Assembly: GCA_023078555.1 (NCBI GenBank)
Contig: CM041196.1
Span: 2,852,001 to 2,916,000 of the forward strand
Length of the DNA stretch: 64,000 nt
DNA from: Ulva prolifera
Taxonomy: Eukaryota; Chlorophyta; Ulvophyceae; Ulvales; Ulvaceae
Reading direction: 5' to 3'
Part shown: positions 11,506-20,908 of the stretch, one piece after another
How positions within the stretch are numbered: the first letter of the stretch is position 1
Layout of the letters: each line of letters begins with the position of its first letter
Translations under genes and position numbers: made by a program
The notes under the pieces: model-generated
Seen by the model: only the letters and a program-made list of their open reading frames with translations
Databases searched by the model: none
Told to the model about the DNA's origin: nothing

Positions 11506-11719
11506 CATGCGCACTACGCCGCGTCCCGACGCGCTGGGGGTCTGTGATGACCCTGACACCGAGCATTGAAGTGTGGCGCACGTGACGGAAGAACGAGCTT
11601 GCTGTGTTTGCATGCGCACTACGCCGCGTCCCGACGCGCTGGAGGTCTGTGATGACCCTGTCACCGAGCATTGAAGTGTGGCGCACGTGACGGAAGAACG
11701 AGCTTGCTGTGTTTGCATG
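11506..11719. repeat. 105-bp tandem duplication
   Basis: Unit one 11506-11610 and unit two 11611-11715 differ at two positions by eye. The first four bases of a third unit (catg) follow. The unit is a multiple of three and open on the minus strand, but no protein family was recognised. Confidence 0.9.
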
Positions 11720-11949
11720 TAGACAAATAACTGGCTCTCCATTCTTTTGTGACGTCTTTGATGTACGCACGGACGAGCGACCATGCGCGCACACGGGGCG
11801 ATCGATGTGCAGTGCCAGTGCACGTGCTGGCCGAATTCGAAGCTGATGTCACCATTATTATTTATGACATATGAAGTTGACTGCCGTTTCATACCACTCC
11901 GATCGGAGTCGTTGATACTTGTCGCGGAAACTTGAGATATTTGAAAACC

Positions 11950-12479
11950 CTGGAGCCGCTCCGAGCCGGTATAGTCTACCGTGCCCTCAGGCTCGCGAGG
12001 GGCGCGGGTATTGAGCTGCAGCGATATTTCATGAATCGCCGCGGGGACGTCGTCGTGGTCATGCCGCGCCTGGAGATGGCGGCCGTGGACGTCGTGGTCA
12101 CACATGCGCCGGCGGCCTCATACGTGGCCGCTGCGGCGCGGGAGACGGGTGCGACGGCGGAGCGGGCGGAGGACAGGAAGCAGGACCGCTTCCGGCGGGA
12201 CGTGCCTGACCATGCCGCGTTCCGGTTTGTTCCGTTTGCAGTGGAATCGTGTGGCTTCATGGGCAAGGCTGCCGTGAGGTTCGTCGGTCAGTTGGGGGAT
12301 GTGGCCGCTGCCAGTGGGCGCATCTCCAAAGGCGCGTTTGTCCAGTGGGCTCTGCGGGTATTGCCGGTGTCATTGCAGCGTGGCAATGCGGATATGTATC
12401 GGAAGTCTGGGCTTGTCATCTCTCGCGAGCAGGGTTGCGATATGATGCGGGCCTGGAGGACGCGATCCTGCCGGACTGA
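11950..12479 (+). pseudogene. LINE-type non-LTR retrotransposon ORF, C-terminal fragment with frameshift
   Basis: The open frame contains the C-terminal region typical of protist and algal non-LTR retrotransposon polyproteins. Motifs visible are VDVVVTHAPAASYVAAAA, a basic stretch, FRFVPFAVESCGFMGKAAV and ALRVLPVSLQRGNADMY. The true end reads RYDAGLEDAILPD then TGA at 12477-12479, but in another frame, so an indel lies between about 12400 and 12430. The reverse transcriptase and endonuclease parts are absent (5' truncation, usual for LINEs). The LTR element at 12511 is inserted 31 bases after the stop, in the LINE 3' untranslated region. Confidence 0.75.
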
Positions 12480-12510
12480 GTTGTGCGTGCGGTTGTTGTG
12501 TTCTTGTGTG

Positions 12511-13372
12511 TGTTGTGAGACGAACATCTCACACTGGCACTCAGAAAATATCAGCCAAAAACATGTGTTGTCACTCGCTGACTCAGATGCATGCATGCTC
12601 GCTGACGCGACCCTTGCATGTCCAAGTACAACCCACAATATACACTCCAAATGCGTGTCAGACAAATACACGAAGTTCGGGCAACACCGTTCGTCACAAT
12701 ACGTTTGGTCGCAACTCGAACACTGCACCAGGCTCAAAGCATTCGGGGCAACCTTGAACGCTGCGACATGAACAGTCACGCGCTTGACGCGTCTACAGCC
12801 AGCTCGGCGGCGCACACCACGTCCATCAGCACAATAATCACGGACGATGACACCTATCTGTCCTCCGACCGAGATGCTGCATAACCAGCACTCGCACCGA
12901 GCCATCAGCGCCCCACGCGCCTGCAACCATGCCACGCCACAGCGGGCTTAGGGTGCATCCTACATGGGCGCATGCATACACCGCTGCTCACACATCCAGC
13001 GCGGGCACTCCGTAATATCAACGCAGCGCCTGCTCTGATGAATATCAACCACAACATCCAGATTTCCCTCGCATATTCGGGATCTCTGGTGGGTGCTCGC
13101 GATTGCGCGGCATCTCGGCGAGGCCAGCCAAGCAGGGGGTCGTCCTGGGCGCGTCACGGGTATTTATACCTGCGCTTGCTGGGTCTGGACACACTTTTCT
13201 TCCGTCCAGATGGGGTGCCATCTATTTCTGCATACTGCTTACACGCTGTCTTAGCATATTGTGTATTTCCCGCTTGTTCCACTGTCGGCAAAGGTCTACG
13301 TACCGCGACGAAAGCCCATCACTTCGCTACATCCGGAGGTAACAAGCCCCCACGGAGCTCCGCTCCTAGACA
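12511..13372 (+). repeat. 5' LTR of Ty3-like element
   Basis: 862 bp, TGTTGTGAGA...CTAGACA. It aligns without gaps to 17816-18677 with eight substitutions. A tatttata at 13161-13168 is a plausible TATA element. ORFs inside are not conserved proteins. Confidence 0.95.
13161..13168 (+). promoter_or_regulatory. candidate TATA box in the LTR
   Basis: tatttata, flanked by GC-rich sequence, repeated at 18466-18473 in the 3' LTR. Transcription would begin some 25-35 bases downstream. Confidence 0.4.
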
Positions 13373-13381
13373 GGTATCGAT
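13373..13381 (+). promoter_or_regulatory. primer-binding site GGTATCGAT of Ty3-like element
   Basis: Immediately after the CA end of the 5' LTR. The same nine bases follow the TRIM 5' LTR. Confidence 0.75.
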
Positions 13382-13444
13382 TTGCTAAAATTCTCCTGAC
13401 CTGAACATACGAATTTCTGCAGATAGAACAGCGCTGGCGCCACC

Positions 13445-15228
13445 ATGGTCGAACCAGACATCCCGGTTGCACCCGAATGGGGGGCGGTGAATCAGTCCTT
13501 GTGTGATCCCAGGGATTCGAACATGTCTGTAGACCACGCCCAGGCACAGATTCCTGGCATTAGTATGCAGTCGCATGATAGTGTTGATAAGATTAGGCGC
13601 GCTGTAGCTGGCATGCGTTGGCTAGGCCATGTTCTCGCGGATGCCAGCCGCGGTACACGTGCGGTCGCGTCCACAGCATTCAAGGACGCGCGCCAGGTTC
13701 TTCTTCAGACCGAACTTCCAGAGGCGGAACTCCCATTCCGTCCTCTGGAACCCAAGTCCAATGCACCTGAGCTGACGGCAGCTATTGCGTTGCCTGAGGG
13801 TGGACGTTGTGAAGTTGAGTGGGGCCCTAACCCCGGCGTGACCCGTGATCTCTTGTGCCCACGAACATGGCTGTCATGTGCTGGTTGGGCCCCCGATTCG
13901 CAGCTCCGATGCTCGATCTGGCCTTTGCTTTTGCTACTGATTACACCTCGTTTATGCTGGCATGGCTGATGTGCCCGGCGACGGCGGACGCGCTCATGCA
14001 TATGAGCGTTCAGACTCGCGCTGCGAAGCTGAAATCTTCACCAGCCATCACCAGCCCAGGTGCAGCCGTCGTGCACTTGGCTGATGCAGCGGACACTGTG
14101 CTGCTCCAAGTCATTCATGCCGTTTTCTTTGCGTTCAAATCTAGAGGATTTTGTTTCAACAGCATCAAGAGAGACGCCCAGATCGTCCATGTGGCCGAGT
14201 TCGTGAAGTCGGAGGCTACTCAATACCGGGACTGTACCACGCCAGCTATACCTGTGTTGTATACAACACAGGTACAATCTGTCCTCCCCACGACGTCCTC
14301 CTTCCCCGACGTTGAGCCTAATTTTGAGGATGACAAATCTCCTATGTGGTTTAAAACAGCAGAGTACACATTTGACAACATTAAAATGCCCACCGGTGCT
14401 GCCTTGCGTGGCGACCAATCGGCGGAGTTGCGTTGGCACAAATACCAGAGCGACGCATTGCATGCACGTGCATCTTGCATGCGTCTTTCTGAGCGACAGA
14501 TCATCCAACATATCATGTCGCGCTCGTGTAAACAGTCTGATCAGCACTTCGCTGTGGCACAAGAGACAGCTCTGCGTCCAAATTGCACTCTTCGCCAATG
14601 GTTGGAATGCATCCGTGATTTTTATTTCACCAATGGCCAGTTCCGTCACAATGTTGAACGCGCATGGCAAAATTACAACATGACAGAAGCGTGCGACTTC
14701 AATGAGATCATACATCACATCAAATCTTATTATCATCTGATTTTCCTCGATTATGCACACATGCCAGGAAAGCAGACGCGTCTTGAGTTTGCATGCATTT
14801 TGTTCACGAAGCTGCAACATATCATGTCACCCTCGTGCCAATCGCAGGTCACATCCACACTTGTCATGTTCATGCCCTTGTCACAGCTGCTGGATAAATT
14901 CCAAAATGAACTGACACCGGCCATGCTTGAGAACACAGAGAAAGCTGATTCAGTCGCAATGAATTTCGTGTCATGGGCGATCAAGCAGCTGCTCCAGGTT
15001 CGCGAGTCTGCCAACACTGTCAGAAGATTTGCAGCAGATACATTTGAAAGTCGGTTCGACTATGCCATGTTATATAACAAACGCAAAAACATGACTGACA
15101 AACCCACACAACAGGCCGCTGCAGCGAACATTCCACGACCCCCTCATAAAGGCCGACATGTGCAGACTCAACAGGACGCACAACCAGTGGGACATATCCC
15201 GTTTCTCAAAAGAAATGTGCAACACTAA
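13445..15228 (+). pseudogene. gag of Ty3-like element, frameshifted
   Basis: The N-terminal part is open from an ATG at 13445 in one frame. Homology to the gag at the window's left edge moves to another frame at about 13845-13860: after the shared RDLL there are 11 bases to the shared Met-Ala instead of 12, so one base appears to be missing. The second frame continues to a stop at 15226-15228 and includes the conserved PNFEDD...WFKTAEY and RGDQSAELRWH blocks. Either a disabling deletion, a sequencing error or recoding explains the shift. Confidence 0.8.
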
Positions 15229-15691
15229 TAGCGAAACCGACCTCCGCCGGTTTTGGCAGGAGCTGCAACATTTTCCTGGTGTCAAACTCACACCGGCGTT
15301 CATAGCAGCAGTGGAGAAGGAGTTCGCCGGCGGGCCCACCTCGCTCCGCGGCGCCCTCTCCCACGCAACAGGCCCCCTCCCGGGCACATTGACAGCCAAC
15401 ACCCTTGGCACGGTTCAGCTGTTGTGCAAGGTATACTTCATGTTCAAGTATAAACAGTGTGGCATGTGTCCCCCCAACCGCAGCAACCCGAAACAGGCAA
15501 TGCACAAGTTGGGCGATTGCCCATGCTTCACCAACCTTGTGCCGCCAGCAGCTAAGGCAGCGTTCTTCGCGGACCCGTCCAACAGGGACAGGACGCTCAC
15601 CCCGCTGCCAACCGGGTACCAGCTTCCACCACCAGCAGCCGATCAGCGGCATGACAGAGGCAAAGATGGTTCGCCAAGATGGTTCGCCTGA
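15158..15691 (+). CDS. gag C-terminal part with unusual zinc-knuckle-like motif, offset frame
   Basis: This frame overlaps the end of the preceding gag frame by 71 bases and continues it at +1. It has a region starting DLRRFWQELQHFPG and then a Cys/His cluster C-x2-C-x11-H-x4-C, longer than the standard C-x2-C-x4-H-x4-C gag knuckle. It runs into the deletion junction at about 15663-15688 and stops at 15691. It may be read by +1 frameshifting or be part of a broken gag. Confidence 0.6.
   Translation: MCRLNRTHNQWDISRFSKEMCNTNSETDLRRFWQELQHFPGVKLTPAFIAAVEKEFAGGPTSLRGALSHATGPLPGTLTANTLGTVQLLCKVYFMFKYKQCGMCPPNRSNPKQAMHKLGDCPCFTNLVPPAAKAAFFADPSNRDRTLTPLPTGYQLPPPAADQRHDRGKDGSPRWFA
15663..15688 (+). 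repeat. 13-bp tandem repeat at the internal deletion junction
   Basis: aagatggttcgcc occurs twice, at 15663-15675 and 15676-15688. The right copy is in the integrase frame (KMVRLIPT, a normal integrase core stretch) and the left copy ends the gag frame. This marks the point where protease through the N-terminal integrase was lost. Confidence 0.8.
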
Positions 15692-16920
15692 TCCCCACTG
15701 TCAACACACTGGATGGGCCTGGTTTTGCTAAACTGTTTTTCACACACATATACCCCCACTACGGTTTGCCTTTGGGGATTTGTAGTGACAGAGGAGCGCA
15801 ATGGAACAATAAATTCTTCAAAAGCATCTGTTCGCACATGGGCATCGACTTGCGTCTCACGTTTTCATATCACCCTCGTGCAAATGGTCAAGTTGAGCGC
15901 CTCAATAGAGTCATTGAGGAAGCTTTGCGCCATTTCGTCAGCCCGGCACACGACGATTGGGACACGTTCCTCCCCCACGTCGAGTTCAGCATCAATAGCG
16001 CAAAGAACGCGAGCACCGGATGCACACCATTTCAGCTCAATCGCATAACACCCCCGCTGTCCCCCACAGCACTAGCATTTTCCCTCCCGGAATCGCGTAA
16101 GTTGCATACATCTGTCTTGCACCGTATGTACTACCACTTGGCAAAACAAGCCTTGTCTGAAGCCAAACAGAGCATGTGGTCCGGCCCCCTCAACTCGAAA
16201 CCGTCGCCACAATTTGCGGTGGGCAAACCGGTGTTGTTGTCAATATCTAAACTGGCACTGCATCATCCGTCGTTGCGCCGCAAGTTCACGGCACGGTGGG
16301 TCGGTCCATGCACAATTTTGGAATTGGTGGGCACACGTGCAGCCAAGCTGCAACTACCCGCCACTTTGCGTGCCCTGAAGATACACAATGTTTTTCACTT
16401 CTCTTGCCTGAAGCCGTACATAGACGCGCATTATCATGAATGTACCGCCGCGCCGCAACCTACCGCGAGTATGGATGCTGACAAGGTATTTGAAGTTGAA
16501 TCGGTCATAGATTACAGACGGACACACCGCGCCACAGCGACAGCAGCACGCGCGGGGCCGCACTACCTCGTCCGTTGGAAAGGGTACTCTGCGCAACACG
16601 ATATGTGGCTCCCGGTCGGCGAATTGGGCAATTGTTTAGACAAAGTTGCCGGATACTTATTTCAACACGCGTCGTCCAAAGAACGCGACATCATGATAGA
16701 CCAATTCCAGAAGCGTGCGCGCTTGCAGCTTACCCATTTGGTGCAGCGAGCACAACGCACAACACACCGCGATACCAACACGTGCGAGTCTCCGTCGCGA
16801 CCACCTCGGCTGCACACGAAGACGCGCCGGAAGTCACAACGAATTTCCAATATGCCTCCAAAACATGCAGCCGTTGCTCGCTTTCGCTATTGTAGCGCAT
16901 GTGCGGCATACTTGCATTGA
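15679..16920 (+). pseudogene. integrase C-terminal part with GPY/F module and chromodomain
   Basis: The 413-codon frame starts inside the integrase catalytic core. It keeps SDRGAQWN (second catalytic Asp) and YHPRANGQVERLNR (catalytic Glu) but lacks the first Asp and the HHCC zinc domain, so it cannot be an active integrase. It continues with the GPY/F region (ARWVGPCTILELVG, KIHNVFHFSCLKPY) and a chromodomain (VFEVESVIDYR, then HYLVRWKGYSAQHDMWLP), diagnostic of chromoviruses, and a basic tail ending at 16920. The retained chromodomain could still tether a product to chromatin. Confidence 0.9.
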
Positions 16921-17396
16921 GCTGCGCCCATCGTCAATTGCGGTAGGGGACGCCTGAATGTAATTGTTACGCTAACATGGGCATAACAGGGTCGCTAGGA
17001 ACGGGTATGACGCAGAACTTGCGACCGAGTTCTGCCCGCTCCGCCGAACAATTTTGTATCGGTTCATATGATGCGTCAGTGTTGGCAGGTGGCACGGCAT
17101 TTCCTCTCTTTTCACCGATCCTCATGCATTCGTCATGCACGGTTTAATAGACTGCCGCGATGCTCCCGCCGGCAGAAATAGGAGGTCAACACGTAGCACG
17201 TGTCAACACGCGTGTCGCATTTTTCAATGTGTGCACAGGCCGTGCACGCCCGTCGTGGTCCCCATGAGCTACCGCAATATGACGGTTTTGTGCAGTGGCA
17301 GCACTGCCTACATTCGACAATGGCCATGCGTCCGCAGACACGCGGCCCTTTGAGTTGTTGAAGAATATCAAGCATCTGCTTCAAGAAGTGGGCCAA

Positions 17397-17594
17397 ATGC
17401 CCATGTTTGGCGTCTCAACATCAGAGTTTCGGCGCCTTTTGCTTGAGGTCATCGACGCCAATGACGCCGCCGACTCGGCCGCGGTTCGTAGGTCTACAGC
17501 TATTGCCAACCTGGTCAGCGTCACGGCCGCTTCAAAGGGCAGAGTCGTGGGAACATACCTTGAGGATATCATATTCGCATTTTATCAGACTTGA
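17397..17594 (+). CDS. small ORF of unknown function between integrase and 3' LTR
   Basis: 65 codons from the first ATG in a frame open further upstream. It is amphipathic and alpha-helix-like (SEFRRLLLEVIDANDAADS), with no recognised domain. It could be a remnant of an extra ORF. The rest of 16921-17804 appears non-coding. Confidence 0.25.
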   Translation: MPMFGVSTSEFRRLLLEVIDANDAADSAAVRRSTAIANLVSVTAASKGRVVGTYLEDIIFAFYQT

Positions 17595-17804
17595 TTTCCT
17601 GACAAATGTATCCTAACATCCTTGTAACCTGATTGCAAGGCAGACACGGCATTCGCTCCAGTTCCGTGGACCGGGTGCCGTCCCCACGTAGTGGGCCTTA
17701 CCTTTGCGATCTGTTCAGGTGTACCCCTGTTGTGTCACTCACATGTGCTTTTCCTCCGCGCCAGTTTTTCTGTGCTTCGCAATATGGAGCTTCGCTCCTT
17801 TGTT

Positions 17805-17815
17805 AAGGGGGGAAG
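17805..17815 (+). promoter_or_regulatory. polypurine tract AAGGGGGGAAG
   Basis: It directly precedes the TG of the 3' LTR and primes plus-strand DNA synthesis in LTR elements. It is identical to the TRIM tract. Confidence 0.9.
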
Positions 17816-18677
17816 TGTTGTGAGACGAACATCTCACACTGGCACTCAGAAAATATCAGCCAAAAACATGTGTTGTCACTCGCTGACTCGGATGCATGCA
17901 TGCTCGCTGACGCGACCCTTGCATGTCCAAGTACAACCCACAATATACACTCCAAATGCGTGTCAGACAAATACATGAAGTTCGGGCAACACCGTTCGTC
18001 ACAATACGTTTGGTCGCAACTCGAACACTGCACCAGGCTCAAAGCATTCGGGGCAACCTTGAACGCTGCGACATGAACAGTCACGCGCTTGACGCGTCTA
18101 CAGCCAGCTCAGCGGCGCACACCACGTCCATCAGCACAATAATCACGGACGATGACACCTATCTGTCCTCCGACCGAGATGCTGCATAACCAGCACTCGC
18201 ACCGAGCCATCAGCGCCCCACGCGTCTGCAACCATGCCACGCCACAGCGGGCTTAGGGTGCATCCTACATGGGCGCATGCATACACCGCTGCTCACACAT
18301 CCAGCGCGGGCACTCCATAATATCAACGCAGCGCCTGCTCTGATGAATATCAACCACAACATGCAGATTTCCCTCGCATATTCGGGATCTCTGGTGGGTG
18401 CTCGCGATTGCGCGGCATCTCGGCGAGGCCAGCCAAGCAGGGGGTCGTCCTGGGCGCGTCACGGGTATTTATACCTGCGCTTGCTGGGTCAGGACACACT
18501 TTTCTTCCGTCCAGATGGGGTGCCATCTATTTCTGCATACTGCTTACACGCTGTCGTAGCATATTGTGTATTTCCCGCTTGTTCCACTGTCGGCAAAGGT
18601 CTACGTACCGCGACGAAAGCCCATCACTTCGCTACATCCGGAGGTAACAAGCCCCCACGGAGCTCCGCTCCTAGACA
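17816..18677 (+). repeat. 3' LTR of Ty3-like element
   Basis: 862 bp, same length as the 5' LTR, with eight substitutions. Confidence 0.95.
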
Positions 18678-18682
18678 GTGTG

Positions 18683-18830
18683 TGTGAGTGTATGTTGATG
18701 TTGATGCGGATGACATTCGATTTCAGTGTTTGTTTTCTCCCGTTCGCTCTTTCTGTAATACTTTTGAAAACCCTTGATCGCGACAATACCTGAGCTCGAT
18801 CGCGACAGGACTTGATTACGCCAGCCATAC
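18683..18830 (+). other. continuation of the interrupted LINE 3' untranslated region
   Basis: If the LTR element and one copy of GTGTG are removed, this sequence joins 12510. It is T-rich and non-coding. The LINE 3' end is not clear; no poly(A) is visible. Confidence 0.4.
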
Positions 18831-18923
18831 ATCAGCACTGCCGTAGCGCAATGCCATTTGACGTAAACTCACTAGCTGGTATGCTGCGTTACAAGGACAA
18901 AGCAAGGCAGGTAGCACCGCGAA

Positions 18924-19475
18924 CAGCAACCAGGGGAACCGCACACCACGCAACAAGCCACACGCAGCACACACCAACACACCCACGTGGCTATAGCGCA
19001 TGCACCGCAAGCACCGCCAGCACCCGCGCCGGCCACAACCACACAGCCACAGACATCGCGGGTGCATGCGCTGGGTGCCACCGCTGGGTGCCAGTGGTGT
19101 GTTTGCGGGTGCGCTGGGGGGGGGGGGGGCCTCCCCGTGGCGGGAGGTTGTTGTCGGGGTCTCGCTGTTCCTTTGTTCGGCAGCCTTGGCTGCGTGTGCT
19201 GTCGGGGCTCTTGCGCCTGGCTGGTTCGCGGGGTTTGGGTGGGGGTGCGCCACGTGGGCGTGTGGGTGTGCTTGTGGGTATGGGGTGGGCGGCTTGTGTG
19301 TACATTGGGGTGGTCCCCACGTGGTTGGGGATGTATGTATGTATGCATGATGTGGTTGTGTGGCTGTGTGGCTGTTGCCGGCGCGGGTGCTGCCGTTGCG
19401 TGGGTGTGTTGGTGTGTGCTGCGTGTGGCTCGTTACGTGTGGCTCGTTGCGTGGGGTGGGTTCCTCTGGTTGCTG
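18924..19475. repeat. imperfect inverted repeat (fold-back), arms about 120-130 bp
   Basis: The left arm 18924-19052 (AC-rich) and the right arm 19359-19475 (GT-rich) are reverse complements at most positions, with blocks such as acacaccaacacacccacg and cagcacccgcgccggc in both. The loop is about 300 bases and very GT-rich with a 14-G run. A 332-codon minus ORF across it is low complexity and was not called a gene. Confidence 0.75.
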
Positions 19476-19732
19476 CTCCTGCTCCTGCTCCTTGGTGCAC
19501 CACAAGTGTGCGATTGTGGCTTGGTGCTGGGCTGCACTAGTACTACAGCTGTAGAACACCGGCCGACCGCAAGCGCCAGTGCTGCCCCTCGAGGAGCACT
19601 GTACTTTCGTTGCGTTTTTTGTTTTCCGGCCGCGAGGCGGAGGACTCGGCGTCGAGGAGTACCACAGTACTGCTGTGGCAAGCAGAGGGCCGGCCATGCA
19701 TGCACGTGGCCACCCAGTACAGTACAGTACTT

Positions 19733-19886
19733 CAAATCTGGATTCACTGAGCCATATCCTTGGGAGGAGTTTGAAAGCGGGACCACATGCCGAAGGGGTG
19801 AACCACCTGATCACCCTCCTCAGGCGACCACACGCAGCTCACGGGGCCCGGCCTGTGCTAAGCGAGGTTGTTGCATACGGCCGTAC
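19733..19886 (+). repeat. dispersed repeat, copy 1
   Basis: It is similar to 61141-61305: shared blocks include actgagcc(a/g)tatcct, gaccacat(a)tgccgaaggggt, aaccacctg and acggccgt. Roughly four in five positions agree by eye with small indels. Function unknown. Confidence 0.7.
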
Positions 19887-19938
19887 AGTGTATAGCTATT
19901 TGTCGGCTGGTACAATTGTTAAGCCAGATCTAGCGATA

Positions 19939-20154
19939 TCAATGAGGGGGCGAGCGATGAGTGGGCGAGCGAGCAGTTTCATCCGACTTCTGCGCGTCGA
20001 CCACTAGGACTCTACTCGGGCTGTGCACCAGCGTTGGGTCATCGTGCCCGATCACATAGAACAATTCTGAATATGCAGGTTTAATTTCTGGATGGCAGCC
20101 CCACAAATGCTGCACAGCAATCCAAAACTGCTGTGCACCCGCGGCCTCGGGGAC
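19939..20154 (-). CDS. exon of unknown family, shares a motif with 39.7-39.9 kb
   Basis: After an acceptor-like gggtgcacag on the minus strand the frame reads QQFWIAVQHLWGC, then HPEIKPAYSELFYVI and DDPTLV, to a stop at 19939. A second locus has HPEIRNEIPGLFYVV and ADPTLF. The shared pattern implies an expressed or once-expressed repeated protein. The family is not recognised and no upstream exon was found. Confidence 0.35.
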   Translation of the reverse strand, partial: VPEAAGAQQFWIAVQHLWGCHPEIKPAYSELFYVIGHDDPTLVHSPSRVLVVDAQKSDETARSPTHRSPPH

Positions 20155-20867
20155 ACGTGCAGATGTGCACCCCCCGGGCCAGGCGCATGGCTTCAGGTGC
20201 ACCGCCGCGAGGCGCTAGTAAGACCCTGAAACCAGTGCATTCAGAAGTACCAGCGAGTAAGCTCCGGCAAGTTCAGGCGTGCGACCGTGATTGTGGCATT
20301 CAGCCTGTCCCTGCACGGAGCCATGGTGCAGCGGTGCGTGCCCCCACCCAAGCAGCGCGGGAGGACCTGAGGTAGACGGTGTTACAAGGACAAAGCCGGA
20401 GCGACCGGTAGCACCGCCAGGGCAACAAGCAAGCAGAAAAACGGCCCAATGTACACACGCCTGAGGTCGACATTGTGTAGAGGTGATGCTGTGTGAGGAG
20501 AGGGCGGGGGTAGTGAGTGTGCGTGAGTGTGTCAGTGCTATAGCCGCATCGCGTAAGCTGGTTTAGTACAGCCGGTGGGAATAAGCTTCCTGCTGTGGCA
20601 CCTGCACCTGTTTTCTGCCAACGTGTGTGCCCATCAGTGTCATGCAGTTGTTCTTCTGGTCGATTATTCAGTGTGCAAGCTGCGGATGGCCTGGAGCAAT
20701 TGCGGCGGTGGTGTCGCCCTGCCACACAGAGTCGCCCTTCCACACAACTCTCTTACAGGCTGCCATCGTGCCAGTGTTGAACGTCTTGCACATTTCGTTT
20801 CGCATCGCTTGTCTTTGCGCAATGGACATTACTAGTGTTGTGCAGTGCTGACAAGATCACACGGCAG

Positions 20868-20908
20868 CCACACACACGCGCACACACACGCGCACACATG
20901 TGCAGCGC
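20868..20908. repeat. CA/CG-rich microsatellite
   Basis: Alternating cacacacacgcgcacacacacgcg followed by a short A run; low-complexity purine/pyrimidine alternation. Confidence 0.8.

Larger units (their letters stand above)
12511..18677 (+). mobile_element. Ty3/chromovirus-type LTR retrotransposon, 6.17 kb, internally deleted (no reverse transcriptase)
   Basis: 862-bp LTRs at both ends, TG...CA, flanked by GTGTG at 12506-12510 and GTGTG at 18678-18682 (5-bp target duplication). The interior holds gag (13445 to about 15690), then directly the C-terminal part of integrase with a chromodomain (15679-16920). Protease, reverse transcriptase, RNase H and the integrase HHCC domain are missing. The primer site and polypurine tract are intact, so RNA could be reverse-transcribed in trans. 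The two LTRs differ at eight positions by eye (99.1 percent identity), indicating a fairly recent insertion. It is nested in a LINE remnant. Confidence 0.95.

Noticed and set aside
12506-13388. ORFs inside the LTRs (for example 12618-12884 and its copy at 17923-18189)
   Set aside because: They are conserved only because the LTRs are near-identical copies; no protein features.
18816-19814. 332-codon minus ORF, His/Thr/Pro-rich
   Set aside because: It spans the inverted AC/GT-rich repeat and its sequence is low complexity; several frames are open at once.
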